DNA from: Synechococcus sp. WH 8016
Lineage (GTDB): Bacteria; Cyanobacteriota; Cyanobacteriia; PCC-6307; Cyanobiaceae
Length of the DNA: 64,000 bases
Reading direction: 5' to 3'
Assembly: GCF_000230675.1 (NCBI RefSeq)
Contig: NZ_AGIK01000004.1
Location: forward strand, 1-64,000
The notes beneath the pieces are model-generated. The model saw only the letters and a program-made list of their open reading frames with translations. It made no database searches and was not told the origin of the DNA. Below, piece by piece: positions 1-9,883 of this stretch. Made by a program: the position numbers and the translations under genes. The number at the start of each line of letters is the position of its first letter. Position 1 is the first letter of the stretch.

Positions 1-515
1 CAGTTCACTGTTGTCGTTTCGAGGTTCACACTTCTCCGATACAGGTTCACTGGATATTGGTTAGCGATATGCATAAACGAGCGAGCTAGGCCGTCTCTTC
101 CATCCGGGAGGGGCGGCCTCTCCGTTTTCCAGCACCGATCGAAACCATCAAAAAACGCAAAAACTAGCCTGCAAGCCCGGGCAATGTGTTGGCATCGATA
201 GAAAAGGATTGATGACATCCTCCCCTTTGTGAAGATCCAAATCATCTGGCACTGCGCAAGCCAAGCTTTACTTCCTGCCCGTCAGCTCATCCCAGCTAAC
301 CGCATGCTCAACGTCTTCATTGCATTGATTCAATCGATGGCGGGGAATCTGACAACGATCAGAAAGAAGATACTGATCAGCAATCTCAGAGCAGCTCGAT
401 TTGAGCCTGCTTGGACCCATCTGCCTTGTATCAACAGAATCAGATCCATCACGACATTCATGAGGCGTCATACATTGAGAGAGAAGCAGGACGTTAAAAA
501 ATCACAAGCGAACCA
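1..515. other. Gene-poor stretch at the left edge
   Basis: No convincing gene is visible here. A strong hairpin followed by a short T run lies near position 88-128. A minus-strand ATG frame at 268-471 (67 codons) and a plus-strand GTG frame at 229-543 overlap each other. Neither shows a recognisable family, and neither has a clear ribosome binding site. The minus-strand frame has the more protein-like composition (charged, mixed polar) and lies downstream of the unknown gene that ends at 516, so it is the better candidate if one is real. Confidence 0.5.
88..128 (+). terminator. Terminator-like hairpin
   Basis: AGGCCG at 88-93 pairs with CGGCCT at 114-119. The arms continue inward through G-U and G-C pairs to a short ATCC loop, and a TTTT run follows at 125-128. 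This would end a plus-strand transcript that enters from left of the window. The T run is short and offset by a few bases from the stem, so efficiency is uncertain. Confidence 0.5.
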
Positions 516-842
516 TCATCTTGTCGACTCGATCCCATCGTGATAATCATCTAACAGCAAAGAAATTCCATTGAAATAAGCGCACAATTCACCACGCATT
601 TGCGCGTAATAACTTAGAGCCTCATTACTGAAGGCCTGGCCCATATCCTTCAAAAGGTTGCCAGTGAGCCTGTCCAAGGCCTGGTGGGAAACAACCAGAT
701 CGACATGGATCAAATCCCTTCTTTCATTCGAAGAGACTGGGTCATGACTTCCAGAGGCACAGCGAGGATTCGCCTCTATCAATTGCTGTCGAAACGCTTC
801 AATTTCGCTCATCGGATCATGAACCCGTTGCTCCAGAAACAT
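516..842 (-). CDS. Unknown 108-residue protein
   Basis: I do not recognise this protein. It is predicted to be soluble and mostly helical, with no signal peptide, membrane segment or metal motif. ATG starts exist at 842 and 812 (MSEIEAF...), and the frame extends back to a GTG at 902. The 842 ATG is used here, but 812 is equally possible. The protein is rich in Leu, Asp and Arg, with a helical run around residues 55-75 and an aromatic-rich segment (YYAQM, CAYF) near 80-95. It has no close operon neighbour. Composition supports a real gene, but no function can be proposed. Confidence 0.45.
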   Translation of the reverse strand: MFLEQRVHDPMSEIEAFRQQLIEANPRCASGSHDPVSSNERRDLIHVDLVVSHQALDRLTGNLLKDMGQAFSNEALSYYAQMRGELCAYFNGISLLLDDYHDGIESTR

Positions 843-1104
843 AGAACGCCTGTTTCCATCATCCTGGTTAATCCAGATACACAACAATGTGTTCGAGAAC
901 ACGCATCACGCATCTACTCTTAATGACAAATCATTCGCTAGCTGAGCCCAATCCGCATCAATAGCTACAAAGCAGTTAAACGTCAAAATACTCATCCCTG
1001 AAATTTAGCATCATATTTAACCAGAAAAAAACGTCCAAGTAACATCCAATACTCCCCATCAGGATCACCCCAAATCATGGTTAATAGACAACAATTTTAT
1101 AACC

Positions 1105-1203
1105 ATGGAACTATTTGTTGGGATCTGCATCATTCCCTTTTTGAGCGCCCTCTTTATCCAAGCCGGTCAAAATGACGACACTGACGACCATGATTTCCTT
1201 TAG
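1105..1203 (+). CDS. Possible 32-residue membrane microprotein
   Basis: An ATG at 1105 opens a 32-codon frame ending in TAG. Residues 2-20 form one hydrophobic stretch (ELFVGICIIPFLSALFI), followed by a polar acidic tail containing DDTDDHD. This layout, one membrane helix with a charged tail, resembles known cyanobacterial microproteins, but I know of no named family that matches. The frame ends 16 bases before the stop of the convergent oxoprolinase gene. No strong ribosome binding site precedes it. It could be a chance frame in AT-richer DNA. Confidence 0.35.
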   Translation: MELFVGICIIPFLSALFIQAGQNDDTDDHDFL

Positions 1204-1219
1204 CCAAGAAGGTCCTTTC

Positions 1220-4200
1220 TTAGGCAACCGAAGAAGTTATTGAGTCTTTGATTGATTGCGTTGGTTCCGCTATTCCCCAGCCGCCACCACCAGGCGTTGC
1301 AATCCAAAGCCGATCACCGGCTTCAACCCTCTGCTCGAAACAACCTGATTGTTTCTGCCAGGGACCTCCCTGTTCACTCAACCAAGTCACCCCAAGAGCA
1401 CCGGCCTCTCCACCAGCTAAACCAAATGGCGGCACCCGTCTAGAGCCAGACAGCAAAGCCACCGTCATCGGAGCAAGGAAACGAATCTGCCGCTCAAGCC
1501 CATCACCACCGCACCAGCGGCCTGTGCCTCCACTGCCTCGGCGCAGCTGAAAGCGTTCCAAACGCACTGGGAATCGCTGCTCGAGGATTTCCGGATCTGT
1601 GAGCCTGGAATTGGTCATGTGGGTTTGTACGCCGGATGACCCCTGGAAACCCGGACCGGCCCCGCCGCCTCCAGTGATCGTTTCGTAGTACTGGGATTGC
1701 TCATCTCCAAAGGTGAGGTTGTTCATGGTTCCCTGCGCCGCGGCCATCACTCCCATGGCTGCAAACAACAGGTTGCAGAGCGCCTGAGAGGTTTCCACAT
1801 TGCCTGCCACCACGGCCGCTGGCGGGAGCGGATTCAACAACGATCCTTGCGGGACCACCAGGGTGAGCGGCTCAAAGCAGCCCGCATTCAGGGGGATCGA
1901 TTCATCCACCAAGCAGCGCAGCACATACAACACAGCGGCTTTGGTCACCGCGAGCGGAGCATGAAAATTGTGCTCCCCCTGGGGACTCGTGCCCGTGAAA
2001 TCCAGGCGCGCCGTCCTCGCTTGGTGGTCCACATGCACAGCAAGCTGCAAACGGCCGCCATGGTCTAACTCCACGCTGAACTGCTGGTCCGCCAAACGGC
2101 TGATCACACGACGCACCGTTTCCGCCGCATGGATTTGAACAAAACGCATATATCGACTGACGCGGGCAGCTCCCTCGCGCAGCATCAATTGTTCGAGATG
2201 GTTCACGCCGAGGCGGTTCGCCGCCACCTGAGCCTGTAAATCCGCCCAAAGCACATCGGGGGAGCGCGGCGGCTGCCGCTCTGCCTTCAAGATCGCGTTC
2301 CAGCCATCCCGATCCAAGACACCCCCACGCAGCAGTGACCAGTTGCGGAGCCGTAGGCCTTCCTCTCCGATCTCTTGACTGAAGGGAGGCATGGACCCAG
2401 GCGTGAGTCCCCCGACATCGGCGTGATGTCCGCGACAAGCGACGTAATAACTCGGCCGTTCCTCCTCACCAAAGACAGGGGTCATCGCCGTGATGTCCGG
2501 AAGATGGGTTCCTCCGTGATAGGGGTCATTGCTGAGCACTGTTTCGCCCGGCTCCAGCGGCGGACGCTCTCCGCGCCGGATCTGATTCAACAGGTCCAGC
2601 ACCGCCTCACCCATGGATCCCAAATGAACGGGGATATGGGGAGCATTGGCAACCAAGGCCCCGTTGTGATCGAACAACGCGCAAGAGAAGTCCAGCCGCT
2701 CGCGGATGTTCACAGAGCGGCTCGTCTGCCGAAGCCGCTCCCCCATCTGCTCAGCAATCACCATGAAGCGGTGATGAAACAGGCTCAGATCCACCGGGTC
2801 TGGAACATCAACCACCTGATCCCGCGCTGACCTTGGAACCGGAAGCTCCTCACCGGTGAGGAGCAAGCTTCCAGCCGAGTCACAGCAGGCTGACCAGCCA
2901 GGTTCGAGCACGGTGCAACCCGTGGCATCAAGAATTAAAGCTGGACCCTGCAAAGGCTCACGCAACAAAGCATCGGAACGCTGCAGCACCGGAACCTCCT
3001 GCCAGCCCAGCCCAGGCCAGTGAATGGTGGCTGTTTTGCTGAGAGCTTCCGGCAGCGACCGTGGCTCTGAAGCCATCTTGCTGTCGTCCTGAAGGCGGGC
3101 GGGTGCCGTAAACACTTCAACCTCCAACCGCTCCACGATCAAGGCGGTGGTGCGGGGAGGCTTGTAGCCAAAGCGCTGAGCATGGGCTTGGTCAAAATCA
3201 GCTTCCAACTGTGAGAGTTGCAAGGTGGGTGCGAGCTCAGCGATCGGGATCAGCAAGCCACGTTCTGACGCAGCATCCCGAAGCTCCAGCCGAATGCGCC
3301 GCTCAAATTGAGACGCATGACCTGCACCCGCTGCCTCCAGCTTTTCCTCTGCAACCTCCAACTCCTGGCGCATCATTCCAGGAAGGGACGTCAACAATTC
3401 CGCGTCAAGGGCACCCCGCACCACCACCTGACGCCATTCCCGCAGGCGCGCCTGACCCAGGCCAAAAGCCGACAAAACGCCCGCGAGGGGATGGATCAAC
3501 ACTTGGCGGAGACCCAACACTCCCGCCACTCGGCACGCCAATTGCCCGGCCGCTCCGCCATAGGCCACCAGAGCTCCAGCACGAATGTCATGACCCCGCA
3601 GCAACGACACCTGCTGAATCGCACCAGCCATCGTTTCCACGGCCAGGTCAAGCGCCCCCTCCGCAAGCGACTCAGGATCGCGTCCCAATTGGCCAGCAAG
3701 CGCCTCAAAGCGCTTGCGCACCACCTCCAGATCCGGACGCAAATCAGCCGCCGGACCAAACACAGCGGGGAAGGCCTCCACCTGTAAACGACCCAAATAA
3801 AGATGAGCGTCGGTAATGGTTAGGGGGCCACCACAGCGGTAGCAAGCGGGTCCAGGGTTTGCGCCCGCTGAGCGAGGACCCACCTGCAAACGATCGCCAT
3901 CGGTATCAATGATCGAGCCCCCACCTGCGGCGACGGTCTGGATCGGAAGTCGCGCAGCAGACAACTCGAGGCCGGCAATTTTGGTCTCCGCACTGCGCTC
4001 CCAGTCCTTGTCGGAGGCTCCTGCTGGCAAACAAAACACATCGGTGCTGGTGCCACCCATGTCCACACCAACAAGCGCCTGACCTGCCAAACCAGCAGCC
4101 TCTGCTGCGGCAACCGCCCCGACCATGCCTCCCGCGGGCCCAGAAAGAATCGTGTCCTTCGCCAACAGTTGATCAAGACCTTGCAAGGCGCCACTGGAGG

Positions 4201-4924
4201 TCATCACCCGCAGGCGTGTCTGCCCTCCAAGGGACTGCATCACTTGCTGGAGATAACGAAAGAGCACCTGTTCCACCGCCGCCTCAACGACGGTGGTCTC
4301 AGACCGAGGAACCAAGCGCGGCAATGGGCTCACCTGGTGGGAGCAAACCACCGTGGTGAAGCCCACCGATCGGGCGAATGCTGCCAGTCGCCTCTCATGG
4401 CTTGGCTCACGCCAGGCATGCATCAGGGCAATGGCGCAGGCCTTGATACCGGCACTCCGATGAGCGCGGAGCCGCGTCTCCAGCTCGGCATCGAGGCAAA
4501 GCGGTTCTACCTCTTCCCCCTCGGCATTCAATCGCCCTCTGGCTTCAACAACCGCCACGGCCAGCGACGTCCGAACTGGAATCTCTAGAGCGAACAGATC
4601 AGGGCGATGCTGATCACCAATCAACAACAAATTCGCCAGACCCTGGTTGGTGATCAACAGAACTGGCTCCCCTGCCCCCTCAAGCAGGGCATTGGTCGCC
4701 ACGGTTGTCCCCAAGCGCACCTCCTGGATCAAACCCGGCGGAATCTGAGCTGCCGCAGGCAAACCCATCAGCTCTCGAATGGCACGAACAGCGGGATCAC
4801 CACAATCGCTCGCTTGCTCTGAGAGCACTTTGCGAACCACAAGCTCACCACTGGGGGCGCGACCAACGAGATCCGTGAAGGTTCCGCCTCGATCAATCCA
4901 AAAGTTCCATTGGGTCGCCGTCAT
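1220..4924 (-). CDS. 5-oxoprolinase / hydantoinase A-B fusion protein
   Basis: This is a 1234-residue fusion of the HyuA-like and HyuB-like halves, as in ATP-dependent 5-oxoprolinases (OPLAH), which open 5-oxo-L-proline to glutamate. The HyuA half (about residues 1-690) starts with the phosphate-binding motif DRGGTFTD at 11-18 and has the actin-fold motif [10 protein letters not shown] near 285. The HyuB half (from about 715) holds [12 protein letters not shown] and the glycine-rich [10 protein letters not shown]. The ATG at 4924 is chosen because the phosphate motif follows directly; the frame extends upstream over nagB without further conserved sequence. Substrate is inferred: N-methylhydantoinase or acetophenone carboxylase relatives share this architecture. 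It begins 4 bases after the nagB stop, so translational coupling is likely. Confidence 0.88.
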   Translation of the reverse strand: MTATQWNFWIDRGGTFTDLVGRAPSGELVVRKVLSEQASDCGDPAVRAIRELMGLPAAAQIPPGLIQEVRLGTTVATNALLEGAGEPVLLITNQGLANLLLIGDQHRPDLFALEIPVRTSLAVAVVEARGRLNAEGEEVEPLCLDAELETRLRAHRSAGIKACAIALMHAWREPSHERRLAAFARSVGFTTVVCSHQVSPLPRLVPRSETTVVEAAVEQVLFRYLQQVMQSLGGQTRLRVMTSSGALQGLDQLLAKDTILSGPAGGMVGAVAAAEAAGLAGQALVGVDMGGTSTDVFCLPAGASDKDWERSAETKIAGLELSAARLPIQTVAAGGGSIIDTDGDRLQVGPRSAGANPGPACYRCGGPLTITDAHLYLGRLQVEAFPAVFGPAADLRPDLEVVRKRFEALAGQLGRDPESLAEGALDLAVETMAGAIQQVSLLRGHDIRAGALVAYGGAAGQLACRVAGVLGLRQVLIHPLAGVLSAFGLGQARLREWRQVVVRGALDAELLTSLPGMMRQELEVAEEKLEAAGAGHASQFERRIRLELRDAASERGLLIPIAELAPTLQLSQLEADFDQAHAQRFGYKPPRTTALIVERLEVEVFTAPARLQDDSKMASEPRSLPEALSKTATIHWPGLGWQEVPVLQRSDALLREPLQGPALILDATGCTVLEPGWSACCDSAGSLLLTGEELPVPRSARDQVVDVPDPVDLSLFHHRFMVIAEQMGERLRQTSRSVNIRERLDFSCALFDHNGALVANAPHIPVHLGSMGEAVLDLLNQIRRGERPPLEPGETVLSNDPYHGGTHLPDITAMTPVFGEEERPSYYVACRGHHADVGGLTPGSMPPFSQEIGEEGLRLRNWSLLRGGVLDRDGWNAILKAERQPPRSPDVLWADLQAQVAANRLGVNHLEQLMLREGAARVSRYMRFVQIHAAETVRRVISRLADQQFSVELDHGGRLQLAVHVDHQARTARLDFTGTSPQGEHNFHAPLAVTKAAVLYVLRCLVDESIPLNAGCFEPLTLVVPQGSLLNPLPPAAVVAGNVETSQALCNLLFAAMGVMAAAQGTMNNLTFGDEQSQYYETITGGGGAGPGFQGSSGVQTHMTNSRLTDPEILEQRFPVRLERFQLRRGSGGTGRWCGGDGLERQIRFLAPMTVALLSGSRRVPPFGLAGGEAGALGVTWLSEQGGPWQKQSGCFEQRVEAGDRLWIATPGGGGWGIAEPTQSIKDSITSSVA

Positions 4925-4928
4925 CGGT

Positions 4929-5711
4929 TCACGGCCCTTCCTCACCCCATGCCGCATCGTCCACCCACAACCAAAGCCTTGGGTGACGCCGTAGCCAGCT
5001 GGCCGGCACCTCTGGATCACCATCACGATCCAAAGCCTTGCGCAGGATTCCCGCCTTGGATGCACCCGTCACGATCAGGTGAAGTTCATCAGCCGCCAAG
5101 ATCTCTTGAAGGCCAAGGGTGATCGCTTGCTCAGGCACCAACCCCGGACGTCCCTGGAACGCAGAGGCATTTTGAGATCGCGTGCTGGAGCTGAGCCTGA
5201 CCACGCGACAACGCACCTCTGGACCGCAGGGAGGCTCGTTGAATCCCACATGGCCATTGCTGCCCAATCCCAACAGCTGCAAGCCAATCCCCCCGGCGCT
5301 ACGGATCGCGGCTGCATAGCGATCAGCGGCTGCTTCAGGGTCGGCAGTCGCTCCATCTGGCAGCGAAACCTGAGCAGGGTCCAGGCCTAGAGGCCCCACC
5401 AGGTGATGTCCCATGAAGGCGGAGAAAGAGCTGGGATGCTCCGCTGCCAAACCCACATATTCATCAAGGTTGAAACTGCGCCAGTGCTGACGCAAAAGCT
5501 GTAGTCGATCCGTAGGCCAATCCCTTAAACGAGAGACCAAGGCGGCATAGAGGGGCTCCATGGTGCGTCCAGTCGCCAAACCGAGGGGCCGAAACGCCTC
5601 TGACTGAAGAGAGGCCAGCAAGCGTTGCTCAAGCTGATCAACCACAGCCTCCATGAGCTGCAGCGGATTGCGCCTGCGAATGATCGTGGTCGTGTCCGAG
5701 ATCTTGAGCAC
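4929..5711 (-). CDS. nagB: Glucosamine-6-phosphate deaminase-like protein
   Basis: This 260-residue protein belongs to the NagB/6-phosphogluconolactonase fold. It carries the NagB-specific signatures: LGLATGRT near residue 44, FNLDEYVGL with the catalytic Asp, and GLGSNGHVGFNEP with the His and Glu of the active site. The Asn before Gly-His is the form seen in Bacillus-type NagB rather than the Asp of E. coli. Expected reaction: glucosamine-6-phosphate to fructose-6-phosphate plus ammonia. The gene sits between a SpoIID/LytB wall protein 18 bases upstream and 5-oxoprolinase 4 bases downstream, which suggests amino-sugar salvage. Activity on this substrate is inferred from motifs alone. Confidence 0.85.
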   Translation of the reverse strand: MLKISDTTTIIRRRNPLQLMEAVVDQLEQRLLASLQSEAFRPLGLATGRTMEPLYAALVSRLRDWPTDRLQLLRQHWRSFNLDEYVGLAAEHPSSFSAFMGHHLVGPLGLDPAQVSLPDGATADPEAAADRYAAAIRSAGGIGLQLLGLGSNGHVGFNEPPCGPEVRCRVVRLSSSTRSQNASAFQGRPGLVPEQAITLGLQEILAADELHLIVTGASKAGILRKALDRDGDPEVPASWLRRHPRLWLWVDDAAWGEEGP

Positions 5712-5729
5712 GATGAACGGCCATTGTCA

Positions 5730-7199
5730 TCAACCCCACCAGGCTGACTCTGAACGGAGCCGAAGCGCCACTGCTGGGTCATCACTGGGTCGATAGGGGC
5801 GAATCTCTGCACCGCGGTAGTAATGCAGAAGAATCTGACGAAAATCAGCGCCTTGAAGAGCCAAACCATGGGCTCCCCACTGACTCATTCCAACCCCGTG
5901 TCCAAAGCCTTGACCACGGGCTTCGAGCACCAGCTCACCCTCCTTGACATCAAGACGGGGACGGTTGAAGGCTGAAGGGCTGCGTTGGGGCAGTGGTGGC
6001 GGTGGTGGTGGCAGGAGAGACGCCAGTCGACTCGGGGGGCTGGATGTGGTGGCAGGACCCGTGTTGTCAGCACCACTCGCAGAGTCCTGCCACAGGCCGA
6101 TCAGAGGCGGAGCTGCTTGAGAGCCGGATTGTGAGGCTGTCCGAGACGTTGTCCGAGTAGCTATGTGAGTCGATGCCGTTGGAGGCTCGACCGAGCCATT
6201 GATGAGCTCGAATTGAACCATCGTGCTTTTGAGACCGAGACGCTTGCGAAGCTCCCTCCCCGTTAGCACCAAAGAGCCTCGTGGACCCTGCACACGCGCC
6301 GAACGCACCCGCCCCGTCGAGCTTTTCTTGAGCACCTGCAAGCGCTTGACACCTCCAGTTTCACGGAAGAGATCGCGCAGCTGATCGTCATCAAACCGTT
6401 TGTTCCAGCGATGCACCGGACTGTGTTGATCGTGATCCGCAACGCTGACCAGATAGGGAAGTTGACTGCGCCAAACCTCACCACTGGGTTCCGTTGCACC
6501 ACCAGAGCTGCTGTGAAACACAGCGTTAATCAGCCGGCCGGCATGGACTAAAACCAACGAGCGCGTGCTTTCCACAGCTTCGATTGTGCTGGGGGTTTCG
6601 GATTCAACCCCGCGGTAAACCTGGCTAGAGACGGTGGCCTTGACATCAAAGTCTCCTGTCTTCCCGCGCTGCCTGAGGGCATAGGTGCGCGCCGCAACCG
6701 CCTGCGCTTGCAAGGCCGGCAATGGCCACTTATGGGGCATTTCACTCCCCACAACACTGGCTAAATAGGTCTCAATCCCAATGTGATTCACCACCTGCAC
6801 CTGGCCGCCACGCACTAAAAACTGCAACCGGCCGCGATAACGGCGAGAGCCGAGCCAGATGCCGCGGGGATCATCGCTTTGCACCTCGATCGCAGAGCCA
6901 GCCGACAGGGAGCGAGACGAGCCGTCACTCATCTGACCACTGATCTTGAGGCGCCCGGATCTCAGACTGACCTCCATCGAGCGCATGCGTTGATCGCCAC
7001 GGCCCAGACCTCGCACCAAGAAAGGCTGATCTGCATCAGCGCGCAGACGCACCACCGAGGCTTGTGACAACAGCACGCGCATCGACGGCTCCTGTGCCGC
7101 CTGCACAACCCGCTGCTCGAAGCTGACCGCCATCACAGCAATCGGCATGGCCAAGGCAGCAGTCAGCACAGGAAAAAACGCTGACGTACGTGTGAGCAC
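5730..7199 (-). CDS. SpoIID/LytB domain protein
   Basis: The 489-residue protein starts at GTG 7199 with a hydrophobic N-terminus that looks like a signal peptide or anchor (residues 5-25). The SpoIID/LytB domain contains VVGSEMP followed by LPALQAQAVAARTYAL. The Glu of SEMP matches the catalytic glutamate of SpoIID, a peptidoglycan lytic transglycosylase. A proline/serine-rich linker with a poly-proline run (about residues 345-415) separates this from a C-terminal block with GQGFGHGVGMSQWGA, also typical of the family. It probably acts on the cell wall or glycans outside the membrane. It is the first gene of a compact minus-strand unit with nagB and oxoprolinase. Confidence 0.85.
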   Translation of the reverse strand: MLTRTSAFFPVLTAALAMPIAVMAVSFEQRVVQAAQEPSMRVLLSQASVVRLRADADQPFLVRGLGRGDQRMRSMEVSLRSGRLKISGQMSDGSSRSLSAGSAIEVQSDDPRGIWLGSRRYRGRLQFLVRGGQVQVVNHIGIETYLASVVGSEMPHKWPLPALQAQAVAARTYALRQRGKTGDFDVKATVSSQVYRGVESETPSTIEAVESTRSLVLVHAGRLINAVFHSSSGGATEPSGEVWRSQLPYLVSVADHDQHSPVHRWNKRFDDDQLRDLFRETGGVKRLQVLKKSSTGRVRSARVQGPRGSLVLTGRELRKRLGLKSTMVQFELINGSVEPPTASTHIATRTTSRTASQSGSQAAPPLIGLWQDSASGADNTGPATTSSPPSRLASLLPPPPPPLPQRSPSAFNRPRLDVKEGELVLEARGQGFGHGVGMSQWGAHGLALQGADFRQILLHYYRGAEIRPYRPSDDPAVALRLRSESAWWG

Positions 7200-7290
7200 T
7201 GCAAGCTGAAACCAGGCAGCTCAGTGTGACCTGATGATTCGGAAGCGGCTAGGTCCCCGTGGCAGATTTGATGGCTCAGCGCGTTAAAAC

Positions 7291-8235
7291 GTGCAGGTCA
7301 CCTTTCTTGGAACCAGTTCAGGCGTGCCCACCAGGGGGCGCAATGTTTCGTCTGTGGCACTGCGTTTGCCGCAGAGATCGGAGCTGTGGTTGTTCGATTG
7401 CGGAGAGGGAACCCAACATCAATTTTTGCGTTGCGATTTGCGCCTCTCTCAACTGAGGAGAGTGTTCATCACCCACATGCATGGCGACCATGTCTTCGGA
7501 CTGCCTGGGCTGCTGGCGAGTTTGGGGCTGGGCGGCACAAGCAATGGAGTGGATCTCTACGGACCTGATCCTTTGGATGCGTATCTCCAAGGGGTTCTGC
7601 GCACGAGTTCAACCCGCATCGGCTATCCGCTGGCGATCCATCGCGTTCGCGAAGCGGCTGAACAACACACCGTTGTGTTCGAAGACGACGATCTGATCGT
7701 GACCGCGGCCCCCCTCAACCATCGCGTTCCGGCCTACGCCTATCGAGCCGAACAAAAGCCAAGAGCAGGGCGTTTTGACATCGACAAAGCGAGAGAGCTC
7801 CAGATCCCGCCAGGGCCTGTGTACGCCGCCCTAAAGCGCGGTGAGTCGGTCACGTTGGAGGACGGTCGAACCATCGATGGCCGGACCTTATGCGGGCCAG
7901 AACAACCGGGTGTGAGCGTTGTGTATTGCACCGACACCGTCTTCTGCGAAGCAGCGGTGCAGCTGGCTCAGGGAGCCGACCTGCTGATCCATGAATCGAC
8001 CTTCTCCCACGCCGAAGCCGACATGGCTTTCAAAAGGCAACACTCCACCAGCACCATGGCGGCGCAGACCGCTGCTGAAGCCGGCGTCAAGCAGTTAGCG
8101 CTGACCCACCTCAGCCCGCGCTATGCCCCTGGAAACGCAGTCACCGCAGACGATTTGGTGGCAGAAGCCAGGGCCATTTTTCCTAACACGATTTTGGCCA
8201 AGGATTTCCTCAATGTGGACGTCCATCCCTCTTAA
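7291..8235 (+). CDS. rnz: Ribonuclease Z
   Basis: This 314-residue metallo-beta-lactamase-fold nuclease trims the 3' end of tRNA precursors. The zinc motif HMHGDH is at residues 62-67, after the N-terminal [10 protein letters not shown] strand, and FDCGEGTQ lies at 35-42. Later ligands are visible in [19 protein letters not shown] and LTHLSPRY. Length is normal for the RNase Z short form. The start is GTG at 7291, because the family N-terminus (MQVTFLGT) begins there. It is divergent from the SpoIID gene, with 91 bases between the starts. Confidence 0.95.
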   Translation: MQVTFLGTSSGVPTRGRNVSSVALRLPQRSELWLFDCGEGTQHQFLRCDLRLSQLRRVFITHMHGDHVFGLPGLLASLGLGGTSNGVDLYGPDPLDAYLQGVLRTSSTRIGYPLAIHRVREAAEQHTVVFEDDDLIVTAAPLNHRVPAYAYRAEQKPRAGRFDIDKARELQIPPGPVYAALKRGESVTLEDGRTIDGRTLCGPEQPGVSVVYCTDTVFCEAAVQLAQGADLLIHESTFSHAEADMAFKRQHSTSTMAAQTAAEAGVKQLALTHLSPRYAPGNAVTADDLVAEARAIFPNTILAKDFLNVDVHPS

Positions 8236-8352
8236 TCCGTGGGCGCGCGCTGCAACAGTTCGTGATCACTAGACCCTTAAGGGGCTCATCCGCATCCCAC
8301 CCCGTGATACAAGGACTTGGTGCGCTGTCTACGTCAGTCTCTGACATCTTTC

Positions 8353-8865
8353 ATGGCCTCTATTTTCTCCAAATTGCGTCGATCCTTGAATCGACTGTTG
8401 ATCGCCCTGCCAGTGCTGCTTGGACTGTTGATCAGCGCCCCCGCCCAGGCCGCCCAGTGGGATGCCGAGATCCTCACGGTGCCAGCTGACGGCGATGGCG
8501 CCCTGGTCACCTTCAGTGAGCAGGAAATCAAGACAGGGCGGAAGGTGTTCAACGTCAGCTGCGGCACCTGCCACGCCGGCGGCATCACCAAAACCAACCA
8601 GAATGTGGGCCTGGATACTGAAACGCTTGCGCTGGCCACTCCAGCCCGTGACAACGTCGCGTCTCTAGTGGATTACCTCCAAGACCCCACGTCCTACGAC
8701 GGGGAATACAGCATCGCCGATTTGCATCCCAGCATGCGCAGTCGCGATCTTTATCCCGCCATGCGCGATCTCACCGATGAAGATCTCCGCCTGATGTCCG
8801 GATACATCCTGGTGGCCCCCAAAGTCTTGGGTGTCGAATGGGGCGGCGGCAAGATCTACTTCTAA
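8353..8865 (+). CDS. psbV: Cytochrome c-550 of photosystem II
   Basis: PsbV is a lumenal extrinsic subunit that stabilises the oxygen-evolving cluster. Residues 1-34 form a signal peptide (basic start, hydrophobic LLIALPVLLGLLI, then APAQA). The haem-binding CGTCH follows in the mature part, and a second conserved His is in ADLHPSM. The protein ends in KIYF. The ATG at 8353 is preferred over an upstream in-frame TTG at 8317, since the signal peptide starts there. A strong terminator follows 25 bases after the stop, so the gene is probably monocistronic. Confidence 0.95.
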   Translation: MASIFSKLRRSLNRLLIALPVLLGLLISAPAQAAQWDAEILTVPADGDGALVTFSEQEIKTGRKVFNVSCGTCHAGGITKTNQNVGLDTETLALATPARDNVASLVDYLQDPTSYDGEYSIADLHPSMRSRDLYPAMRDLTDEDLRLMSGYILVAPKVLGVEWGGGKIYF

Positions 8866-8890
8866 CGCCCAAACAAGATCCCAATCGCTC

Positions 8891-8918
8891 AGCCTGCTCT
8901 TCGGAGCAGGCTTTTTTT
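8891..8918 (+). terminator. Terminator of psbV
   Basis: AGCCTGCTC and GAGCAGGCT form a perfect 9-bp stem around a TTCG tetraloop, directly followed by seven T. The T tract overlaps the stop codon of the convergent unknown gene (TAA at 8917-8919). Confidence 0.93.
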
Positions 8919-9351
8919 ATGGCGTGTCCACCGTGAAAAGCTCTGATCGAGAAGGCTTGGCAGGTGAATCATTGTCAGCAGCCATGGACTTTGGTTGACG
9001 GCTGTACCACCACTCCTGCAACTCAGGCGTCAAGCGCATCGAAAAGAGCGTCAGGAGCGTGGCCGTAGGGCGAGAGCCCGGCTGAAGCAACTCCACCGAG
9101 TAGGAAGGGCAGCGCCTGGAAGCAAGATCTGGAACAAACCGGCGACCCACCCGACGCCAACTCGGCTCTTTGCTACGCCAAGCCAAGCGACAACAGGGCC
9201 AGGGCAGCTCCTCACGATCAAACAGACGACAACAGGGTCCAATCACCCGAAAGCTGTACTGTCCGCCTGGACTGGCATGCACCGTTCCGTGCTCCAGCAG
9301 TGCCTGTACATCAGAACGCAGGGCAGGAACAGGTGTCACAGGGATGATCAA
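8917..9351 (-). CDS. Unknown cyanobacterial protein, 144 residues
   Basis: I do not recognise a named family. The first possible start is a TTG at 9351; no ATG lies near the N-terminus, and a GTG four codons later is an alternative. The protein is basic and rich in Arg, Trp and Cys, with CC pairs in IGPCCRLFD and WPCCRLAW, and a central WRRVGRRFVPDL. The CC pairs could bind a metal or form disulfides, but no standard motif is complete. It has no membrane segment. It faces psbV tail to tail and lies downstream of the petF terminator. Confidence 0.6.
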   Translation of the reverse strand: MIIPVTPVPALRSDVQALLEHGTVHASPGGQYSFRVIGPCCRLFDREELPWPCCRLAWRSKEPSWRRVGRRFVPDLASRRCPSYSVELLQPGSRPTATLLTLFSMRLTPELQEWWYSRQPKSMAADNDSPAKPSRSELFTVDTP

Positions 9352-9373
9352 GCGCTTAGAGCCGTCATCACAT

Positions 9374-9397
9374 TAAAAAGCCACCCCGAGGGGTGGC
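9374..9397 (-). terminator. Terminator of petF
   Basis: Read on the minus strand, GCCACCCC and GGGGTGGC flank a short TC centre and are followed by TTTTTAA. It lies 46 bases after the ferredoxin stop codon. Confidence 0.9.
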
Positions 9398-9442
9398 AGA
9401 ACGATCGCTCGGATGGGCGACCTCAGCTCGAAGCTGCAGAGC

Positions 9443-9742
9443 TCAATACAGCTCTTCTTCAGCGTGAGTTTTGATGGTGCAATCTGAAGTGGGGTAGGCC
9501 ACACAGGTCAGAACGAAACCAGCTTCGATCTGGTCGTCGTCAAGGAAGCTCTGGTCGGACTGATCAACGGTGCCTGCAGTGATTTTGCCTGCGCACGTGG
9601 AGCAAGCGCCTGCACGGCAGGAGTAGGGAAGATCGATGCCTTGCTCCTCAGCAGCATCGAGGATGTACTGATCGTCAGGAACTTCGATGGTCTTGTTGAG
9701 GCCTTCGCTCTCGCTGACCAGGGTGACCTTATAAGAAGCCAT
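9443..9742 (-). CDS. petF: Plant-type [2Fe-2S] ferredoxin
   Basis: This 99-residue soluble ferredoxin accepts electrons from photosystem I and passes them to FNR, nitrite reductase, thioredoxin reductase and others. Cluster ligands are visible in [12 protein letters not shown] and, further on, in VLTCVAYP. The ATG at 9742 gives the standard start (MASYKVTLV); the frame continues upstream for 39 codons without conserved sequence. It ends in the acidic THAEEELY typical of the family. A second, more divergent ferredoxin lies at 44635-44976. Confidence 0.95.
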   Translation of the reverse strand: MASYKVTLVSESEGLNKTIEVPDDQYILDAAEEQGIDLPYSCRAGACSTCAGKITAGTVDQSDQSFLDDDQIEAGFVLTCVAYPTSDCTIKTHAEEELY

Positions 9743-9761
9743 GGATGGATGTAATGCGCAG

Positions 9762-9776
9762 AGATCGAATCGATCT
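9762..9776. promoter_or_regulatory. Perfect dyad in the petF leader
   Basis: AGATCGA, one central base, then TCGATCT form a perfect 15-bp inverted repeat, ending 19 bases upstream of the petF start codon. It could be an operator or a small RNA stem in the leader. No known regulator site is claimed. Confidence 0.4.
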
Positions 9777-9883
9777 GAACCTGCTGGACCGAACCCTTCT
9801 ACATCGGACAGACGCCTTGATACGGGATTCATCAGGGTTTTCCGTCCAAGCCCAATCAAAGACGGAGCATTGATAAGAAGGGC

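Noticed and set aside
229-543. GTG-start frame of 104 codons at the left edge
   Set aside because: No ribosome binding site, no recognisable family, and it conflicts with minus-strand frames of better composition.
3211-3816. Proline-rich open frame opposite the oxoprolinase gene
   Set aside because: Antisense to conserved hydantoinase motifs; low-complexity Pro/Ala content reflects complement codons.
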